Shown: positions 16,681 through 26,394 of the stretch, piece by piece | How the letters are laid out: every line of letters begins with the position of its first letter | Numbering within the stretch: the stretch's first letter is position 1 | NCBI RefSeq assembly: GCF_001595645.1 | Contig: NZ_LNKT01000002.1 | Location: forward strand, 1-64,000 | Length of the DNA stretch: 64,000 bases | DNA from: Sulfurovum riftiae | GTDB lineage: Bacteria; Campylobacterota; Campylobacteria; Campylobacterales; Sulfurovaceae | Direction of reading: 5' to 3' | Translations under genes and position numbers: made by a program | The notes under the pieces: model-generated | Told to the model about the DNA's origin: nothing | What the model saw: only the letters and a program-made list of their open reading frames with translations | Database searches by the model: none

Positions 16681-18368
16681 GCCAGAGTATCCTCATCGTT
16701 CTGTATCTCTTCGGGAGGCAGCGGTTTGCGTACATCCTTGTCGACATAGATAGACTGTGTAGGGAAAGCAAGGAAAATATCATCTTCCTGATTCAACCGT
16801 TCAAGGATCTCTGCAGAGATGGTGCTTCTAAGGGTCAGGGTTGCATAGGCATTGGTATGGTACCAGGCAGAGATCTTGACACCGTAAGGCTCCAAGAAGC
16901 TGTAAACACGCGGCTCGACATTGGTGTTCTTCATACTGTACTGGCTTCTGAGCTTGTTGAGCTGCTTTCTTGTAATGTCTGTATACCCTTTTGAGTACTT
17001 CTTGACGATCTCTTTGGTAATGGAGGTCGCCTTGGAGACATTGGAATCAAAGGTGATCATATAGTCTATTCCGTCCCAAACCGTTTTGAGACCTGCATGG
17101 CTGTAGTTGGCGATCATATCGGTAAAGACGAAGTTGTTCGGAATGAAGATGACACGTCCCGCCCTTCGGTTGTGCATATAGCTTGTCAGCGTCACATCTT
17201 CATGGATGGTCATTCTAAGCAGGGAGATGTCGACGACATCCCCGACATACTCTATACCTTCACGGACAAACTTCACCCTGTCTCCTACATGAATAGCACC
17301 TCCTATGATAATGACGAACCAGCCCATGATGGACATGAACCAGTCTTTCATCGCAATGGCGATACCTGCAGAGGCAAACCCAAGAATGGTCACCAGATAA
17401 TTGACATTCTCTATGTAGGCAAAAAGAAGAATGAAGACCAGCAGGGTCACGAACGTGATGTTCAGTGCCTTGTTGATGGTATAGAAACGCTCATTGTCCG
17501 ACATATAGCGCCGTACCAGATATTTGATCAGAAAGATCAGAAGAATGAAGAAAAGAATGATCGCACCGATACCACTGGCTTTCTCCATCTCCCGCTTGAT
17601 ATCTGCACGCAGGTTGAGTTTGATCTCGTCCATCTTCTTGTCATAGACATTATGTGTCGTTTTGAATATCTCAAGGATCGGAATGAAAGTATTGATCTTC
17701 TCCGTACTGTCCTTGAGTTCCTGCTTGAATTGAGGATTGTTCTTGTCAAGTTCAACCAACTGCTTCAGTATCTCTTTACGCTTCTCGAACTTCTTCATGA
17801 TCGTACGGAGCGATCGGTAACGATTGCTGTACTCTTCCTGGTCGCTTTGGAGTTTCTTGATATAGGAGAGTGCCGAAATAACGGCAAAAGGGTTTCCTAC
17901 CGTCGGCGTTTCTCCTATGTCCGGAGGGGTAAGGAATTTTTTGAAAGGATTCTTCTCATACTCTTTGAGGAGCTGTAGTTTTCCCTGAAGGATATCACGT
18001 TCATTGATCGCCAGTTCAAGCTCGTTCTCCTCTTTGGCCGTACGTACATGCATACGGTTGAGTTCATTGATCCTGTCATTGAGCGCTTCTTCGTCTCTCT
18101 TCAGTTCCTGGTAGACATGGTAGTTACTGTAGATCTTCGACCAGATATTGTTGTCCAGCAGTTTCTTCTCAAGTTCTGCCTTCTCTTTCAAAAGGCTTTC
18201 GATCCGTCTACGTTTCGCGATCTCTTCCTGCAATGCAGTATGATGTGCGGTCTGGTTGGCCTCCTGTACTGCCGCCGGTGCGACCATTGTTGCATTCTGT
18301 TCTGAAGAAGGTACAGCAAAAAGCAGTGTACTGCAAAGCAGCGATGCAGCAAGAAATTTATGCATCAT
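16677..18368 (-). CDS. MscS-family mechanosensitive channel with long N-terminal domain
   Basis: A 563-residue channel protein. A signal peptide (1-18) is followed by a long periplasmic coiled-coil region (about 45-250), then membrane helices from about 265 and the MscS pore-lining helix (FASAGIAIAMKDWFMSIMGW). The beta domain follows, with VGDVVDISLLRMTIHE. It would gate during osmotic downshift and release solutes. The large N-terminal part resembles the MscK/Kef-type and other long MscS homologues. It overlaps aroB upstream and mtaB downstream by 4 bases each (ATGA). Confidence 0.87.
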   Translation of the reverse strand: MMHKFLAASLLCSTLLFAVPSSEQNATMVAPAAVQEANQTAHHTALQEEIAKRRRIESLLKEKAELEKKLLDNNIWSKIYSNYHVYQELKRDEEALNDRINELNRMHVRTAKEENELELAINERDILQGKLQLLKEYEKNPFKKFLTPPDIGETPTVGNPFAVISALSYIKKLQSDQEEYSNRYRSLRTIMKKFEKRKEILKQLVELDKNNPQFKQELKDSTEKINTFIPILEIFKTTHNVYDKKMDEIKLNLRADIKREMEKASGIGAIILFFILLIFLIKYLVRRYMSDNERFYTINKALNITFVTLLVFILLFAYIENVNYLVTILGFASAGIAIAMKDWFMSIMGWFVIIIGGAIHVGDRVKFVREGIEYVGDVVDISLLRMTIHEDVTLTSYMHNRRAGRVIFIPNNFVFTDMIANYSHAGLKTVWDGIDYMITFDSNVSKATSITKEIVKKYSKGYTDITRKQLNKLRSQYSMKNTNVEPRVYSFLEPYGVKISAWYHTNAYATLTLRSTISAEILERLNQEDDIFLAFPTQSIYVDKDVRKPLPPEEIQNDEDTLA

Positions 18369-19417
18369 TGCCCTGCTCCAAAGGACCTTAAGACATTTTT
18401 TACTACACTTTCGTCAATGTCTTTGACGATCTTGTGCCCGCCTATGCCCTGGGGCAGGATGAACTTGATACTGTTGTTCGCACTCTTTTTGTCAAGAAAG
18501 AAGTGTTCATAGAAGTCATCCACATCCCTGATCTCATAGCTGGTCGGCAGAGAAGATTTCTCAAGCAGGGCTTTGACGCGTTCGGCTTCTGCCTCGCTCA
18601 TCAACCCAAGCTCCACGGCAAGGGCATTGGCCATTACCATACCTATGGCAACCGCTTCCCCGTGCAGATAGGTCGTGTAATTCGTCTCATTCTCCACTAC
18701 GTGGCCAAAGGTATGGCCGTAGTTGAGTACCGCACGTATGCCTGCTTCCTTCTCATCCTGATTGACCACCCATGCCTTGAGTTCGACACTTCTTCGAATG
18801 GTCTCTTTGAGTACCTCTTCATCCCGGAGGTCCGCCTCCACAAGGAATTCGAAATAGTCTCTGTCGAACATCACAGCCATTTTGACGATCTCCGCCACAC
18901 CGGCTGCAAATTCACGTTCAGGCAGTGTTTTGAGAAAAGCAGGATCGATATAGACAGCCCTGGGCTGATAGAACGCACCGATCAGGTTTTTGCCGTATTT
19001 GTTGTTCACACCGGTCTTCCCGCCCACACTGGCATCGACCTGGCTCAGCAGTGTTGTGGGTATCTGAATAAAATCGATCCCTCTCTGATAGAGGCTGGCC
19101 GTAAAGCCTGTCATGTCGCCTATGACGCCGCCGCCGAATGCGATGAGCAGGGATTTCCTGTCGAACTTATGCTCAAAAAGCTCGTTGAGGATCGTCTCTA
19201 CCGTTTCAAGTTTCTTGTACTCCTCACCATCTGGAACAGTGATCACTTCAAGCTGCGGTGCATCGATATGGGCAAGCAGGGTTTGAAGATGGTAGCCGGC
19301 AACCGTAGGATTGGTCACGACCGCCACTTTGGTATCGAAGGTAAGCTGGGGCAATGCATCGATAGTGATATCGTACGTGATTTTCTTTCTGTTTTCCAAT
19401 TCTATAGGGACGATCAT
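18365..19417 (-). CDS. aroB: 3-dehydroquinate synthase
   Basis: A 350-residue AroB that converts DAHP to 3-dehydroquinate, the second step of the shikimate pathway, using NAD and a divalent metal. The NAD-binding core GGGVIGDMTGF (about 94-104), the substrate region IPTTLLSQVDASVGGKTGVN and the metal-binding E(I)VKMAV and NYGHTFGHVVE histidines are all present. Length is normal. An AT-rich inverted repeat (19440-19475) lies just upstream, in the 72-base gap after the TrkA-like gene. Translationally coupled to the mscS-like gene. Confidence 0.97.
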   Translation of the reverse strand: MIVPIELENRKKITYDITIDALPQLTFDTKVAVVTNPTVAGYHLQTLLAHIDAPQLEVITVPDGEEYKKLETVETILNELFEHKFDRKSLLIAFGGGVIGDMTGFTASLYQRGIDFIQIPTTLLSQVDASVGGKTGVNNKYGKNLIGAFYQPRAVYIDPAFLKTLPEREFAAGVAEIVKMAVMFDRDYFEFLVEADLRDEEVLKETIRRSVELKAWVVNQDEKEAGIRAVLNYGHTFGHVVENETNYTTYLHGEAVAIGMVMANALAVELGLMSEAEAERVKALLEKSSLPTSYEIRDVDDFYEHFFLDKKSANNSIKFILPQGIGGHKIVKDIDESVVKNVLRSFGAGQ

Positions 19418-19439
19418 TCAGGGTAACCTCGGGTTTATA

Positions 19440-19475
19440 ATATAAGATAAAATTTTGTTTTATTTTATCTTATAT
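19440..19475. repeat. Perfect 14-bp AT-rich inverted repeat upstream of aroB
   Basis: ATATAAGATAAAAT (19440-19453) and ATTTTATCTTATAT (19462-19475) are perfect inverted copies around an 8-base T-rich loop. It sits between the stop of the TrkA-like gene and aroB. It may be an operator or a weak terminator that sets the ratio of the two genes; an AT-only stem is a poor intrinsic terminator. Short direct repeats of ATATGCCCT follow it (19472-19490). The same AAGATAAAAT core recurs as a looser inverted repeat at 32161-32201. Confidence 0.6.
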
Positions 19476-19489
19476 GCCCTTAATATGCC

Positions 19490-20926
19490 CTATTGCCCCT
19501 CACTCAGAGCAAAAGGCACCAGTAGTTTTGGATGGTTTTTCGTGGTAAGCAGGAAGTCCTGAACCCGTGTGGAGACCAGTTTCAGGATATTGTAACGGTT
19601 AAGTTCTTTTTCAAAAGGCACGATCTGCAGTATGTCTACCATTTTTTCCAACTCCCTTATGGGGTTAGCGACCTTCTGTTCAATATGGATATCCATACTG
19701 AAGATATGTGTCAGCGTTTCATAGTGTTCAATGATCATCTTTTTGCTTTCGAAGTCACCCTCCGGGTCGAAATCACAGAGGGAAAGTTTGAGTTCGAGTG
19801 ATTCTGAAATATCGAATGCCGTTGAGGAGATGGATTCCATTTTCTCATTCTCATTTTCCATCAGGACCACGGCTTCCTTGACATTGTAAAGGAGGTCGTC
19901 CCCGAAGAGATAGACCACTTTTCTAAGCTCATAAAGTGTCTCTTGCAGATTTTCAGACTCGAAACGATCGATACTGTTGAGTACCAGTCCGATATCATAC
20001 TCTCCTATGTCATATTCGATCAGGGCCTTGATATCCTGGTCATCATAGCAGGTGGTAATGATGACATTCTCCGTCTCACAGGCTTTGAGTTCCTCCATCA
20101 TCTTGAAGTCGTTGGGGTAGAGAATGCGCACATAGAGCTTCTTCTCTTCCAGTTTTTCAAGCAGGTAGATGCTCTCCTGGAGGTAAAGCATTGCATTGTC
20201 ATGGTCAAAACGAAGGTCGAGTATGAGGTAGAGATCACGTCCGAAGGGTTCCGGGAAAAGACCGATGCGCTTGTTGATCGTCTTGTAGACACCATTGAGT
20301 ACGATGGGTTTTCCCAGTATCAGGAGTGTGTCGTTGGGACGTATCATCGTGGCATTGTTGGGGATGATCTGCTTGTCGTTCCGGTAGATCGCTGCGATCT
20401 TCCATTTCCGCTGCAGGATGGACCCTACATGCCTGAAGGCATAGGTACTGCCGAAAGGGACATGCACCTCCATGATCTCCCCCTGCCCCAGACCCACGTT
20501 CTGGGCGACAACAGGGACATTGGGCAAATGGTCATACAGGTGTGCTGCGATCAGTTCGCCCACATGCAGCAGCGTAACGTTTTCCATATCTTCACCCACA
20601 GTCTCTTCATCCCACTGGTTCACCAGTACGATCCGTGCTTTGTCATCAATGAGCCGCAGATTGGTCAGAGAATATCTTGCATCGTCTATCTCTTTCATTA
20701 CGATGAATACAAGCGCATATTTGTGTTCCGACATGATCTTGTCAAGCTTATAGAAGGAGGTCGGGTCCGCCTCTATCAGGCTGATGTTCTTACCCACCTT
20801 TTCGGGAATAACATCTTCGTTATAGTAGGTCACATAGTAATGGTTCTCCGCTACTCTCTTCTTGTCGATCCATTCCAGAAAATGTTTGGCAATACTACCG
20901 TCAGCGAGTATAAGTATATTCTTCAT
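19490..20926 (-). CDS. TrkA/RCK-domain protein (COG3400-like)
   Basis: A 478-residue cytosolic protein with a TrkA-N-like nucleotide-fold start (MKNILILADGSIAKHFLEWI) and an RCK-C/TrkA-C domain at about 145-210 (EIMEVHVPFGSTYAFRHVGS...NDTLLILG). The last 270 residues form another domain of unknown role. Related proteins gate potassium channels or transporters by binding nucleotides; no such channel lies next to it, though the mscS-like gene is in the same operon. First gene of the leftward aroB operon, with its own TATAAT (20970-20975) divergent from tgt. Confidence 0.8.
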   Translation of the reverse strand: MKNILILADGSIAKHFLEWIDKKRVAENHYYVTYYNEDVIPEKVGKNISLIEADPTSFYKLDKIMSEHKYALVFIVMKEIDDARYSLTNLRLIDDKARIVLVNQWDEETVGEDMENVTLLHVGELIAAHLYDHLPNVPVVAQNVGLGQGEIMEVHVPFGSTYAFRHVGSILQRKWKIAAIYRNDKQIIPNNATMIRPNDTLLILGKPIVLNGVYKTINKRIGLFPEPFGRDLYLILDLRFDHDNAMLYLQESIYLLEKLEEKKLYVRILYPNDFKMMEELKACETENVIITTCYDDQDIKALIEYDIGEYDIGLVLNSIDRFESENLQETLYELRKVVYLFGDDLLYNVKEAVVLMENENEKMESISSTAFDISESLELKLSLCDFDPEGDFESKKMIIEHYETLTHIFSMDIHIEQKVANPIRELEKMVDILQIVPFEKELNRYNILKLVSTRVQDFLLTTKNHPKLLVPFALSEGQ

Positions 20927-20942
20927 TTATGACCTATTTGGG

Positions 20943-22102
<1,160 letters not shown>

Positions 22103-22106
22103 GAAC

Positions 22107-22700
22107 TTAGGAGAATTTCTTCTTCCAGTAATTTACCCAGGCAAGCTTGAGTTTGTGTCTGGGCACTCTGCTCAATCTTTTGGGCAGATTGTGTCTCAGG
22201 TTTCTTTCGAGTTTTTTACTGAGTTTTTTGTTTTTCATAATGGCCTTGAAACCGCCGGCACCCTGCTGGTGTGTACCATAGATCGAAAAGGCATTCACTT
22301 TGAGACCGTTACGTTTCAGACTGCGGATATTGTCAGCCATGATCGCTTCGAAGATTCTGTCCTGATTTTTCGGAAGTTTCCATTTACTATAGGGAATTTT
22401 CAGTTTCTTCGCATAGGCCCTTGCTGTCTTGGGCATGATCTGATAGCGTCCGTAGGCACCGCTTTTGCGGTTTCGTGTATGATAATTTCCTGTCGTTGAT
22501 TCGACCTTGACCACTTTTTTAACGATCTGCCTCATTGTTTCGGGTTTCAGTCCGGCTGTTTTTGCCAGCTTGGCATAGGCATGGGAAGAGGTGGTCGTCA
22601 GAACGAAGGTTGCCAGTAAGGCATAGAATTTGCTGGTGAACAGTTTGCGTGTCAGTCGTGAAAGAAGTGTCTTGCTATGGGTCTGTTTCATTTTGGTCAT
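22107..22700 (-). CDS. Lysozyme-like (SLT-type) exported protein
   Basis: A 197-residue protein with a basic N-terminus, a hydrophobic signal (FYALLATFVLTTTSSHAYA) and a lysozyme-fold domain. KVVKVESTTGNYHTRN with KSGAYGRYQIMPKTARAYAKKL is the lytic transglycosylase pattern; the glutamate in KVES would be catalytic. It should cut peptidoglycan in the periplasm. Very basic overall, which suits binding to the wall. ATG at 22700 is chosen because GGAG lies 5-8 bases before it; the longer frame has no such site. A short GGTGA...TCACC hairpin lies in its leader (22751-22768). Confidence 0.8.
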   Translation of the reverse strand: MTKMKQTHSKTLLSRLTRKLFTSKFYALLATFVLTTTSSHAYAKLAKTAGLKPETMRQIVKKVVKVESTTGNYHTRNRKSGAYGRYQIMPKTARAYAKKLKIPYSKWKLPKNQDRIFEAIMADNIRSLKRNGLKVNAFSIYGTHQQGAGGFKAIMKNKKLSKKLERNLRHNLPKRLSRVPRHKLKLAWVNYWKKKFS

Positions 22701-22883
22701 GGTTACTCCGATAATAAGATCCTTTAAATGTATATTAAGAAGATGTACCGGGTGAGACATTTATCACCTGTAACAACTTTTTGTTGGAGAAATGATATAC
22801 TAAAGAAGTTAATCGTTAAATAACCTACGCTTAACTTTAGATTAAAGCTATAAAATAATTCTATATTTAATATTAATTAGTAT

Positions 22884-23774
22884 TTAGCGTCTATACGGGA
22901 CTTTTGCACTGGGTGTCTTCCTCGATGTCTTGTCAAGATGTACATCCTGGTCATCAAAGAAGATGTCTGCTTTGAACGATTTGACCACCCTTCGTTTCTC
23001 CACACCGCCAAGAAAAAAAGCCTCATCGACACGCACTCCCCAGGCATCAAACGTTCGGATGACCCTTTCAAAGGTCGAAAAGTTCCTTGCCGTAATGAGC
23101 GACGTTTTGATAGGTGCCTGCTCCATGGGAAACTCTTTCTGAATACGTGATATCACTTTGAGCAGCTTGGCAAAAGGGCCTTTGGGCAGCGGCTTCCTGG
23201 CATTCTTCTTCTCATGCTTCAGGAAGGCTTCCAGGCCGTGCTTCCTGTAGATCCTTTCGGATTCGTCCGAAAAGAGCACCGCATCTCCGTCAAAGGCGAT
23301 ACGTACGTCTTTCCGCTTTCCTTTCTTCTTGTACTTTTTCGGAATGATCCGCGCCGCAGCGATACCGACATTGATGGCCTCCTGTACATCCTCCTCATGT
23401 GCGGAGAGGAAGAGGTCCACATCGAAAGCTTTGAGATAGTTGGAAATGAGCGTCCCCGCCGTCCAACCCGCCCTGTCGATGTCGAGGCCGTACTTGTCGA
23501 TGGAGTTCTTGATGCGAAGCCCAGTAGCGGCATTGTTGCGTGAGAGCACGATCACTTCGATGAGCTTGTCATCGAAATGCCTGTTGATACGCAGGATATT
23601 CTTAACAAAATCGAAGGCGGCACCGCGTTTGAGCAGTTTGTTCTCATTCTTTATCTGGTATCTGTAATATTTTTCCAGACCTTTCTTCTCGAACATCTCA
23701 TTCTCCTCTTCCAGGTCGAAAAGTGCCCGGGAAGAGATAGCGATAACCAGTTTTTTCTTCAGATCATAAGCCAT
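22884..23774 (-). CDS. 5'-nucleotidase (PF06189-like)
   Basis: A 296-residue cytosolic protein resembling the bacterial/eukaryotic cytosolic 5'-nucleotidase I family, which removes phosphate from nucleoside monophosphates. The start MAYDLKKKLVIAISSRALFDL, the LSRNNAATGLRIKNSIDKYGL block and the HAD-like FDGDAVLFSDESE (about 183-195) fit the family, as does FFDDQDVHL near the end. ATG at 23774 follows AGAGTACGCTT; the longer open frame upstream lacks support. The end is rich in Arg and Lys (TSRKTPSAKVPYRR). Single gene, divergent from lemA. Confidence 0.82.
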   Translation of the reverse strand: MAYDLKKKLVIAISSRALFDLEEENEMFEKKGLEKYYRYQIKNENKLLKRGAAFDFVKNILRINRHFDDKLIEVIVLSRNNAATGLRIKNSIDKYGLDIDRAGWTAGTLISNYLKAFDVDLFLSAHEEDVQEAINVGIAAARIIPKKYKKKGKRKDVRIAFDGDAVLFSDESERIYRKHGLEAFLKHEKKNARKPLPKGPFAKLLKVISRIQKEFPMEQAPIKTSLITARNFSTFERVIRTFDAWGVRVDEAFFLGGVEKRRVVKSFKADIFFDDQDVHLDKTSRKTPSAKVPYRR

Positions 23775-23833
23775 AAGCGTACTCTTTTTTATAGATTTGA
23801 TGAAGTATAACACAAACTTCATCTGTGAATCGA

Positions 23834-23869
23834 TTTTGACACATTTTTGACACAAATCTTTGCTATAAT
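23834..23869 (+). promoter_or_regulatory. lemA promoter with tandem 11-bp repeats
   Basis: TTTTGACACAT (23834-23844) and TTTTGACACAA (23845-23855) are head-to-tail repeats one helical turn apart. TATAAT (23864-23869) follows. Neither TTGACA is 17 bases from the -10 (22 and 11), so the repeats look more like a regulator site than a -35 box. Confidence 0.5.
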
Positions 23870-23901
23870 GGTTCTCTATATTGAACAGAAGGATGGAACA
23901 T

Positions 23902-24465
23902 ATGAGTTTTGGGAATATTGTACTGCTTGTCATTGTGGGTATCGCGGCATACCTGATCGCTATTTACAACAAATTCGTTTCACTGAGGGCCGGGATCGAT
24001 GCTGCATGGTCCGACATCGACGTGCAGCTCAAACGCCGCTACGATCTTATACCGGCACTGGTAGATACCGTGAAAGGCTATAAAAATTATGAAGCCGATA
24101 CCCTTGAAAAGGTCATCAAGGCGCGTCAGGTCGGCCTGACTGCCAGCAGTATCGAGGAAAAGTCTGCCGCAGCCAACATGCTCTCCGGTGCATTAAGCAA
24201 ACTCTTCGCTCTGGCTGAAGCCTACCCTGACCTCAAAGCCAATGAGAACTTCCTGCATCTTCAGGGAGAACTGAGCCGTCTCGAAGAGACCATTCAGAAT
24301 GCAAGACGCTACTACAATGCGATCGTAAGGGATTACAATGCCAAACTGGAATCCTTCCCCGACCTCTTTGTCGCACAGAAGTTCAATTTCGAACCGCGTG
24401 ACTACTTCGAACTCGAAGAGAGTGAAGCAGAAGCAGTCAAGAAGATGCCTAAGATCGACCTGTAG
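23902..24465 (+). CDS. lemA: LemA family protein
   Basis: A 187-residue LemA protein: one N-terminal membrane helix (FGNIVLLVIVGIAAYLIAIYN), then a long helical bundle outside the membrane with the family blocks WSDIDVQLKRRYDLIPALVDTVKGY and ARRYYNAIVRDYNAKLESFPD. Role unknown in most bacteria; it is regularly found beside DUF2207 or TPM-domain proteins. I chose ATG at 23902 because AAGGATG lies at good distance; TTG at 23881 and ATG at 23893 are less likely. The DUF2207 gene starts 4 bases after its stop. Confidence 0.93.
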   Translation: MSFGNIVLLVIVGIAAYLIAIYNKFVSLRAGIDAAWSDIDVQLKRRYDLIPALVDTVKGYKNYEADTLEKVIKARQVGLTASSIEEKSAAANMLSGALSKLFALAEAYPDLKANENFLHLQGELSRLEETIQNARRYYNAIVRDYNAKLESFPDLFVAQKFNFEPRDYFELEESEAEAVKKMPKIDL

Positions 24466-24469
24466 GCGT

Positions 24470-26353
24470 ATGCTTTTGATGAAAAGGCTTCTTCTCCTCC
24501 TGTTTCTGGCGGCAGGATTCAACACCTCTTTTCTGCTTGCCGAGAAGATCGATCGCTTTGAGATCGATATCAGGGTGGAACAGAGTGGTGAACTCTTCAT
24601 AACCGAGCGCATACAGTACAATTTTGAATCTCAGCAGAAGCATGGAATATTCAGGGACATTCCCCATCAGATCAAACGTGAAGGTGTCATCAAAGATATC
24701 GGCCTTGACGATTTCTCTGTAAGTATGGACAATGCGCCTGTCACGTGGCAGCAGAGCAGCAGAAGCGATCCCAATGTAGGCGAGATCATAAGACTGAAGA
24801 TCGGCAGTGCTTCTGCTTATTTGACAGGCAAACATCTCTTCGAGATACGCTACCGTGTCACAATGGGAGTACTGCCTGCTGCACAGAACGAACACAACGA
24901 TGCCATTCGCTGGAACATCGTCGGAAGCGGATGGAATGTCCCCATATACAATGTAACAGCCATCTTCAATCTCCCGCCTTCACTCTCCAAGGAGAATATC
25001 TCGATTTCTACCTATACCGGAAGATATGGAGTGACCACATCGACGGCACACAGCATCTGGCATACGCCAAACCAGCTGGAGGTGACCATCGAACAGCTCC
25101 AGCCCCATGAGGGTGCCACTGTCGAACTGGCCTATCCTGCAGGGCTGCTCGCACAGAGCGGGCTGGAAAATGTCGAACCGACACTCTGGGAACAGTTCCT
25201 TGCCCATTGGCACTGGGCAGCATTGGTCGGATACCTCTTCTATTTCTTTGAAATGCGTAAAAAATATTCCGGATTCGAAGACAAACGCTCGATCGCAGTC
25301 CAGTACTTCCCGCCAAAAGGCCTCAGTGTCCTGCAGTCAGGACTCCTGATCGACAAACATGCGGACAACAAAGACTTCGCTGCTGCAGTACTGGAACTGG
25401 CACACATGGGGTATATCGAGATCGAACAGGCCGGTAAATATGCCGACCCCGTGCTGAGAAAACTGGAAAAAAGTGAGGAGGGATTGACACTCAACCAGAG
25501 ATATTTGCTCGACCAGATACTCTTTCCAACAAAAACATATTTTGTCATGAAAAAAGGCACAGCGGAGAGTGCGCGCAAACTTAAAAATGGTTTTGAGCAT
25601 ATCAATGACAATCTCTATACCTGGTCTGTAGCGGAAGGATACATGGCTGAAAATCCAAAGAAGACACGTCAGCAGTTTCTTATTAAAAGTCTCCTCTTTT
25701 TGCTTCCGGTTGTACTGCTGACCTTCTATACACTTTTCAAGCAGATGGGAATGGATACCATTTTCGTAATGATCTTCCCTGTTGCCTTCGGAAGTGTAGG
25801 TGTCACCCTCTTCTTCACCCAGAACAATCTTATGCAAAAATTGATGGGATTGGTATTTGCCGGTGCAGGTCTCACACCTGCTATACTCATCCCACTGGAG
25901 CATGGTCTCTCTCTGGGTAGTCTGATCACAGGACCTCTGGGCATTCTGCTACTATTGCTGGGAGTGCTCATCTATATCTATCGGGGCATTGGGAAGTTCA
26001 CACAGAAAGGTGCCTATGCACAGAAAAAGCTTCTGGGGCTGCAGGAGTTCATAAGACGGGTCAAAGAAGATGAGATCAAGCGGCGGCTTGCACTCGATCC
26101 GCTCTACCTGGAAAGACTTCTGCCCTATGCTATGCTTTTTGGCGAAACCAAGCACTGGCTGCATTTCTTTGAACTGCTGAGTGTCTCTACGCCGTCATGG
26201 TACCATGGCGATCTCAACAGTATGAGAAATTTTGATTCTGCCGTAAATTCGGCAGCAACACCTCCGTCCCAAAGCAGTGCCGGAGGCGGTTTCTCCGGTG
26301 GTGGCGGCTTTTCCGGCGGAGGCGGAGGAGGCGGAGGCGGAGGAAGCTGGTAG
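24470..26353 (+). CDS. DUF2207 membrane protein with glycine-rich tail
   Basis: A 627-residue protein with a signal peptide (MKRLLLLLFLAAGFNTSFLLAEK), an extracytoplasmic beta-rich DUF2207 domain (RFEIDIRVEQSGELFITERI; HGIFRDIPHQIK), one membrane helix near residue 250, a cytosolic part, two or more helices near 420-500 and a C-terminal tail of Gly and Ser from about 600 (GGGFSGGGGFSGGGG). The tail is typical of this family. Function unknown; the pairing with lemA is conserved in many phyla. ATG at 24479 is an alternative start. Confidence 0.88.
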   Translation: MLLMKRLLLLLFLAAGFNTSFLLAEKIDRFEIDIRVEQSGELFITERIQYNFESQQKHGIFRDIPHQIKREGVIKDIGLDDFSVSMDNAPVTWQQSSRSDPNVGEIIRLKIGSASAYLTGKHLFEIRYRVTMGVLPAAQNEHNDAIRWNIVGSGWNVPIYNVTAIFNLPPSLSKENISISTYTGRYGVTTSTAHSIWHTPNQLEVTIEQLQPHEGATVELAYPAGLLAQSGLENVEPTLWEQFLAHWHWAALVGYLFYFFEMRKKYSGFEDKRSIAVQYFPPKGLSVLQSGLLIDKHADNKDFAAAVLELAHMGYIEIEQAGKYADPVLRKLEKSEEGLTLNQRYLLDQILFPTKTYFVMKKGTAESARKLKNGFEHINDNLYTWSVAEGYMAENPKKTRQQFLIKSLLFLLPVVLLTFYTLFKQMGMDTIFVMIFPVAFGSVGVTLFFTQNNLMQKLMGLVFAGAGLTPAILIPLEHGLSLGSLITGPLGILLLLLGVLIYIYRGIGKFTQKGAYAQKKLLGLQEFIRRVKEDEIKRRLALDPLYLERLLPYAMLFGETKHWLHFFELLSVSTPSWYHGDLNSMRNFDSAVNSAATPPSQSSAGGGFSGGGGFSGGGGGGGGGGSW

Positions 26354-26394
26354 TCCTACGTCCTCTTTTCAAGCAGCGGGGTCGAAAAGGTGCG

